Of a stretch of DNA of 7,773 nt, positions 5,201-7,773 are shown piece after piece. Under the pieces are notes generated by a model that made no database searches, had not been told where the DNA came from, and saw nothing but the letters and a program-made list of their open reading frames with translations. The translations under genes and the position numbers were made by a program. Each line of letters starts with the position of its first letter. Within the stretch, counting starts at the first letter, position 1. Origin of the DNA: an uncultured Verrucomicrobiota bacterium (GTDB taxonomy: Bacteria > Verrucomicrobiota > Kiritimatiellia > RFP12 > UBA3636); assembly GCA_946534745.1 (NCBI GenBank), contig CAMNDA010000179.1, positions 1 through 7,773 on the forward strand, written 5' to 3'.

Positions 5201-7773
5201 GGGTGACGGAGCCGACCTGCGGCGTGCCGTTGCCGCCGTTGTCCTCCGAGCAGACGACCGTCCCGTCCACCGTGATCGACGCGGCGTAGAAGAAGTTCAC
5301 CGCGAAGTAGTACTTCACGCCCTTCTCCATCCACATCTGCCCGCCGTACGCCCACATCCGGCAGTAGTTGTCCATCGGGTAGGTCGCCCCGTCGTACGGG
5401 TTCGTCCAGTTGGAGGTCGACTTGGCCTGGTACGACGCCACCGCGCCGTACGCGAAGCTCGCGACGTAGCCGGAGGAGTTCCAGCGCGCGGCCTGGGCCG
5501 CGGCCTTGTCGACCGGGATGCCCCACTGCTGGTTGCCGCCCTTGTTGTACCCCTGCAGCAGGCCGCCCTGCCAGTACCCCTCGCCCCAGCTGAGGTTGCC
5601 GGGCGACTTCGTGGTGAACGAGCCGGTCTGCCGGGTCTCGCCCGTGAGGTTGTTCGTCACGACCACCTCGTAGTAGTACGTCGTCGAGTTGGAGAGCCCG
5701 GTCGCGGCGCCGGTCATCGTCCCGGGCTCGACGATCCGCGAGAGCGCCGCCGGCCCGCCCGTCAGCGCCGAGGCGCTCGTGCCCCACCGCACGTAGCCCG
5801 AGGCGGAGGTCGCGCCGTTGCCGATCTTCGTCACGTCCAGCATGAACGAGCCGGCCGTGTACGACGGCGTCACGGTGTGCGTGAAGACCGGGTCGTTCGG
5901 CTCCAGCGTGCGGAAGCTCGTCGTCGCCACGCCGGTCTTGCCCGCGTCGTTGCGCACGGTGACGCGCACGTAGTAGGTCGTCTCGGGCTCGAGCCCGGAG
6001 AGGTCGGACGCGAGCGTCGCGCCCGCCGCGGGCGTGCCGGACACGGTCGCCGTCTTGCCGTAGGACGTCGACGTGCCGTACTCCAGCGTCACGGTCGCGC
6101 TCTTGGCGGCCTCGCCCAGCGTCGCGATCGAGATCGACGCCGTGGCGGCGCGCTGCAGGATCCCGGTCATGTCCACCGCGACCTCGGGGTCGCCGACCGC
6201 CGTCGTCGTGAACGTCATCGTCGCGGACGTGCCGACCTTGCCCGCGTGGTTCACCGCGCGCACGCGCAGGTAGTAGGTCGTCTCGGCCGAAAGGTCCGTC
6301 GCCGTCGCGGTGCCAACCTTCGGGACCGACGTGATGCCCGACGCGATCGACGTGGACTTGGCGCCCGAGAAGTCGGACGATGTCGCCACGTCGTAGTAGA
6401 GCGACGCGGAGACCGCGCCCTCGCCGAGGGCGGAGAGATTGTAGGAGAACGTCGCCGTGTACTGCGCCACGGCGCCCAGCGTCGCGGAGACCGCAGGGTT
6501 GCCGACCGGACGGGTCTGGCCCGAGGCGCCGGCGCTCGTCCCCGTCTTGCCGGACGGCGTCGCGACGATGCGCAGGCGGAAGTGGTAGGTCGTCTCGCCC
6601 GGCAGGTTCTCCAGCGTGTAGGTCCCGCTCTTCGGGAGCTGCGAGGACGTCACCGACGCGACCTTGACGGACTGCCCGTAGGACGAGGAGGTGCCGTAGT
6701 CCAGGTAGACGTCCGCCGCGGTGTTGCCGAGGCCGAGGTCCGAAACGCGCCACGTGACGGGGATCGACGACAGCGTCGTCGTCCCGACCGTCACGGTCCC
6801 GACGGGCGAGCCGTAGTCCTTGGTGGAGATCTGCACCTTGCGCGAATAGGCGACTTCGGACCCGCGGACGCCCTTCGCGCGGACGTAGTAGAGCGTGTTC
6901 GGCGTGAGGCCGGAGATCGTGACGGCGGAGAGCCAGTTCGTCGTCGTCGCGGTGACGCTCGCCGTCGACGTCGCGCCGGCGAATTCCGCGTCGGTCGAGC
7001 ATTCGAGGCAGACGCTCGCGGAGGCCGCGCCGCCGCCGAAGCCGACGACGCGCGGCGTCGCGGTGATCGTGTTCAGGCCGGAGCTCCCCTCCTGGATGCC
7101 GACGACGAAGATGTCGCCGGGAACCGGCCGGCGGACGACCGACCAGCCCTCGTAGGTGCCGGACGGATTCGTCATCCGGGCGATGACGTACCAGCCGTCG
7201 CAGTCGCCCGCGTCGCAGAACTCGTCCCACTGGAACGAAAGGTCGTATCCCTCGCTCGGGACGGTGCCGATGACGTGGCTCTGCGCCCAGCCGACGGTGT
7301 TCGAGCCGGCGTTGGTCTGGCCGGCGTAGAGCGTGACCGTGCACCCGTCCTCGATGCCGTCCGTGTGGATCGTGCCGGTGAGCGTGGTGCCGGCGATCAT
7401 CAGGTCGTCGTCGAGCGTCACGAAGGAAGGCAGGGAGTCCGTCGTGCGCGTGCGGAAGAACGTCGCGTCGCCCGGATCGCGCAGCGTGGACCACTTGGCC
7501 TGGTTGGCTGCGTTCACGTCTGTGCAGCCGTTGGTGTTCCAGCCGATGCCGATGCCGCTGAAGCCGATCTTGCTCGAGACATAGCCCTTGCCGCCGCTCC
7601 AGTCGTAGACCCAGATTCGGACCGCGTGCCAGCCGTCGGACGCGTAGGACTTGGACGCCTTCGTCACGCCCACGTTGTAGCCGGACTTGTCGCCCGAGGC
7701 CATCCGCGTGAGCCACTCGCCGTCGAGCTCGATCGCGGCGCCGTCGTCGATGCAGTGGAAGAAGTTGTAGGTC
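1962..7773 (-). CDS. Giant modular extracellular protein with PA14-like, Ig-like and Fn3-like repeats (5' partial)
   Basis: The frame is open from the right edge (first full codon 7772-7770) to a TAG at 1964-1962, giving 1,936 codons. The first internal Met is at 7703, but 23 in-frame codons upstream complete a PA14-like strand (reading IDDGAAIELDGEW), so the true start lies outside the window. With residue 1 at that Met, the order is: PA14-like remnant to about 88, Ig-like 89-197, five Fn3-like repeats 201-699, PA14-like 702-906, Ig-like 910-1015, six Fn3-like repeats 1020-1610, concanavalin-like sandwich about 1614-1808, terminal domain 1811-1913. Most Fn3-like units carry a TYYVRV-type F strand. 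PA14 domains often bind carbohydrate and Fn3 arrays act as spacers, so an adhesin or glycan-binding surface protein is the best inference. No catalytic motif is visible. There is no LPXTG, PEP-CTERM or transmembrane tail; the C-terminus is hydrophilic and ends EGLEK. The secretion signal would be in the missing N-terminus. The domain reading is firm, the exact function unknown. Confidence 0.9.
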   Translation of the reverse strand, partial: TYNFFHCIDDGAAIELDGEWLTRMASGDKSGYNVGVTKASKSYASDGWHAVRIWVYDWSGGKGYVSSKIGFSGIGIGWNTNGCTDVNAANQAKWSTLRDPGDATFFRTRTTDSLPSFVTLDDDLMIAGTTLTGTIHTDGIEDGCTVTLYAGQTNAGSNTVGWAQSHVIGTVPSEGYDLSFQWDEFCDAGDCDGWYVIARMTNPSGTYEGWSVVRRPVPGDIFVVGIQEGSSGLNTITATPRVVGFGGGAASASVCLECSTDAEFAGATSTASVTATTTNWLSAVTISGLTPNTLYYVRAKGVRGSEVAYSRKVQISTKDYGSPVGTVTVGTTTLSSIPVTWRVSDLGLGNTAADVYLDYGTSSSYGQSVKVASVTSSQLPKSGTYTLENLPGETTYHFRLRIVATPSGKTGTSAGASGQTRPVGNPAVSATLGAVAQYTATFSYNLSALGEGAVSASLYYDVATSSDFSGAKSTSIASGITSVPKVGTATATDLSAETTYYLRVRAVNHAGKVGTSATMTFTTTAVGDPEVAVDMTGILQRAATASISIATLGEAAKSATVTLEYGTSTSYGKTATVSGTPAAGATLASDLSGLEPETTYYVRVTVRNDAGKTGVATTSFRTLEPNDPVFTHTVTPSYTAGSFMLDVTKIGNGATSASGYVRWGTSASALTGGPAALSRIVEPGTMTGAATGLSNSTTYYYEVVVTNNLTGETRQTGSFTTKSPGNLSWGEGYWQGGLLQGYNKGGNQQWGIPVDKAAAQAARWNSSGYVASFAYGAVASYQAKSTSNWTNPYDGATYPMDNYCRMWAYGGQMWMEKGVKYYFAVNFFYAASITVDGTVVCSEDNGGNGTPQVGSVTPTTTGWHDIAIAVGSNGNGAGACGNPWNSGSPFTSLRYGTAWNTNGLSSVTSSNASQWKQLLDAGDRHLFRARGKLGEMAFLDQPASWTTDSLTVPVRLDSSMDGLTLKLYASRSPNAWYFEDRWEKTVVVGSVGEGATIKSGTFAGIEVEPGVDWYVSARLYNASGTYDQWTDPVKFTPQVVRQAPAGAVTVGTPTFTSNTATVNVTSKGDETGTVAVVLEYATDQAFTEPLSKTGTAVSAPGSQNFSLTGLQPGRTYYVRARLTGSALGLVTVTEAVSFTTPAYTPPVIASVTASSAGATSGTIVVNVSSLGQGSDSATIAVYVSTGSFGSTPDKTATIAAAGTSSFTVTGLAQGTAYFVKVVVTGSNGLSATNTDASFVTGTVEPPSGTLRVSNVGRASATATVALVSLGDDATSCAVAVEYATDAAFSSKKTVNGTAATAAGSQVLALTGLAGETKYYARAVFTGSPSGLVGYSETVEFTTPGAQGPAATLEVASITFDGATATVHVTTLGDNATSVSVKLEIAENAAMTGATTVGTQTTAKTGDVAFLLSELEPGKTYYLRATLTGAPSGLSSTATASFATLVLGAPVLGEVSVEAGLDTARLSVPVLDLGGGSDMVTLTVRIDCGDGCPGGNEISETVDATGTRSFNFRDLASGTLYAWSVVAVGSNGMETQATGTFRTSVPPLVLGPASVAEGDTGRYVTMSVDLTTLLYPPAEIVLELDGVAVRTWSDVAETGSFSHTETVEPGVKHVFLFTATASGCSVESGGSFTTRVSEDWFNVRWGEDGYATGTSWNVAGAVSKSGGSWTRPAGDESAFDGARLSLVPPDEGTSLLRFAPTKPVKAGADITVRGSTVVSVGSAAVEAPSGTRGGLVFVEAGPMGWTRDGWVSLEGAAPEAGETVAWKMEVALSGANAPAIRYTVGETVLADADGRQWFPLPAGTTTVGGVGFSGGGKIGDFRGFYKARVAGRFEKPEFGSQSADGSALGFGKNAQGQDVFSVSIDNASPDAVYGVYTGATVDGDYVRDKTAVVSGSGEYRTFTLLSENEDTKFVVIVAAEEESQLVDHLSQIEGLEK
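2280..2864 (-). other. Concanavalin-like beta-sandwich domain (tentative)
   Basis: About 195 residues with alternating beta-type stretches and many Gly and Trp: WFNVRWGEDGYATGTSW, GRQWFPLPAGTT, then GGVGFSGGGKIGDFRGFYKARV. The pattern suggests a LamG/concanavalin-type sandwich, but no family motif is certain. Confidence 0.4.
2874..4646 (-). repeat. Fn3-like repeat block B, six units (last one degenerate)
   Basis: Units lie at about 4646-4353, 4346-4053, 4043-3747, 3740-3444, 3440-3147 and 3143-2874. The first four have clear F strands (TYYVRARLT, AYFVKVVVT, KYYARAVFT, TYYLRATLT) and 'LGDNATSVSVKLE' type C strands. The fifth carries a CGDGC insertion and the variant LYAWSVVAV. The sixth is shorter and lacks the Tyr-Tyr pair. 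Units of block B are closer to each other (TGSPSGL, TGAPSGL, TGSALGL after the F strand) than to those of block A, which suggests separate expansion of each block. Confidence 0.78.
4659..4976 (-). other. Ig-like beta domain following PA14, second copy
   Basis: About 106 residues (residues 910-1015 from the internal Met), matching the domain after PA14 copy one: LTLKLYAS, then WYVSARLYNASGTYDQW. Together with the PA14 copies this shows that a two-domain module was duplicated within the gene. Confidence 0.55.
4986..5600 (-). other. PA14-like domain, second copy (complete)
   Basis: About 205 residues between the two Fn3-like blocks. It contains GVKYYFAVNFFYAASITVDG, the equivalent of the PA14 core strand pair, then GWHDIAIAV. 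It ends with the same tail as copy one (AWNTNG, W..LLDAGD..LFRAR). The Asp-Asp pair of copy one is replaced (FFYAAS), so any calcium-dependent binding is probably changed or lost. It opens with WGEGYWQGGLLQGYNKGG. Confidence 0.65.
5607..7103 (-). repeat. Fn3-like repeat block A, five units
   Basis: Five units of about 100 residues lie at about 7103-6816, 6815-6510, 6506-6201, 6197-5904 and 5900-5607. Each has an early 'LGxxAxSAxVxLEYGT' type region and a late F strand (LYYVRAKGV, TTYHFRLRIV, TTYYLRVRAV, TTYYVRVTVR, TTYYYEVVVT). Each then ends in an FTT, FRT, IST or QTR type strand. Linkers are short, often of the form GNP, GDP or NDP. Such arrays usually serve as extended spacers in surface proteins. 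Confidence 0.8.
7113..7439 (-). other. Ig-like beta domain following PA14, first copy
   Basis: About 109 residues predicted to be beta-rich, with strands such as GCTVTLYAGQT and WYVIARMTNPSGTYEGW. It aligns with the domain after the second PA14 copy (WYVSARLYNASGTYDQW). It has a CDAGDC loop that the second copy lacks. I do not recognise a named family, so 'Ig-like' describes the apparent fold only. Confidence 0.55.
7440..7773 (-). other. PA14-like domain, first copy (N-terminally cut)
   Basis: The segment begins TYNFFHCIDDGAAIELDGEW, matching the PA14 pattern of an aromatic strand, an Asp-Asp pair and an 'IDG'-type strand. It continues with DGWHAVRIWVYD, the usual 'GWhpIrI' strand. It ends in a family-specific stretch: GWNTNG, then W..L.DPGD..FFRTR. 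The Asp-Asp pair (codons 7748-7743) is at the place where PA14 lectins bind calcium and sugar. The start of the domain is outside the window. Confidence 0.65.

Overview
The window is GC-rich and almost entirely coding. All convincing genes lie on the minus strand. There are two very large, repeat-built proteins, both cut by the window edges, separated by only 57 bases. The domain set (PA14-like, fibronectin type III-like, BspA-type leucine-rich repeats, Calx-beta-like, DUF2341-like, concanavalin-like) has no cytoplasmic enzyme in it. It is typical of giant secreted or surface proteins of the Planctomycetes-Verrucomicrobia-Lentisphaerae-Kiritimatiellae group, often from gut, rumen or sediment metagenomes. 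That taxonomic guess is inference from protein style and GC content only; there is no marker gene here.

Layout in the direction of transcription (high to low coordinates). Positions 7773 to 1962 encode the C-terminal 1,936 codons of a modular protein whose start lies beyond the right edge. Its order is: end of a PA14-like domain, an Ig-like domain, five Fn3-like repeats, a complete second PA14-like domain, a second copy of the same Ig-like domain, six Fn3-like repeats, a concanavalin-like beta-sandwich, and a final domain of about 100 residues. The gene ends in TAG. Positions 1961 to 1905 hold a tandem heptamer repeat that runs into the next start codon with no visible Shine-Dalgarno sequence.

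Positions 1904 to 1 encode the first 634 codons of a second secreted protein: signal peptide, BspA/TpLRR-type leucine-rich repeats, Fn3-like domain, Calx-beta-like domain, and the beginning of a DUF2341-like domain cut by the left edge. This gene is easily missed. It has no stop codon inside the window, and a 609-codon antisense frame overlies it in codon-aligned register.

The two genes are probably co-transcribed, and both products are probably exported. The likely theme is adhesion or carbohydrate/protein binding outside the cell. I see no RNA genes, mobile elements, CRISPR array or convincing terminator. The points most worth a second look are the heptamer repeat abutting the start codon, the in-frame arrangement of the two genes across one amber codon, and the duplicated PA14+Ig module with a distinctive shared signature.
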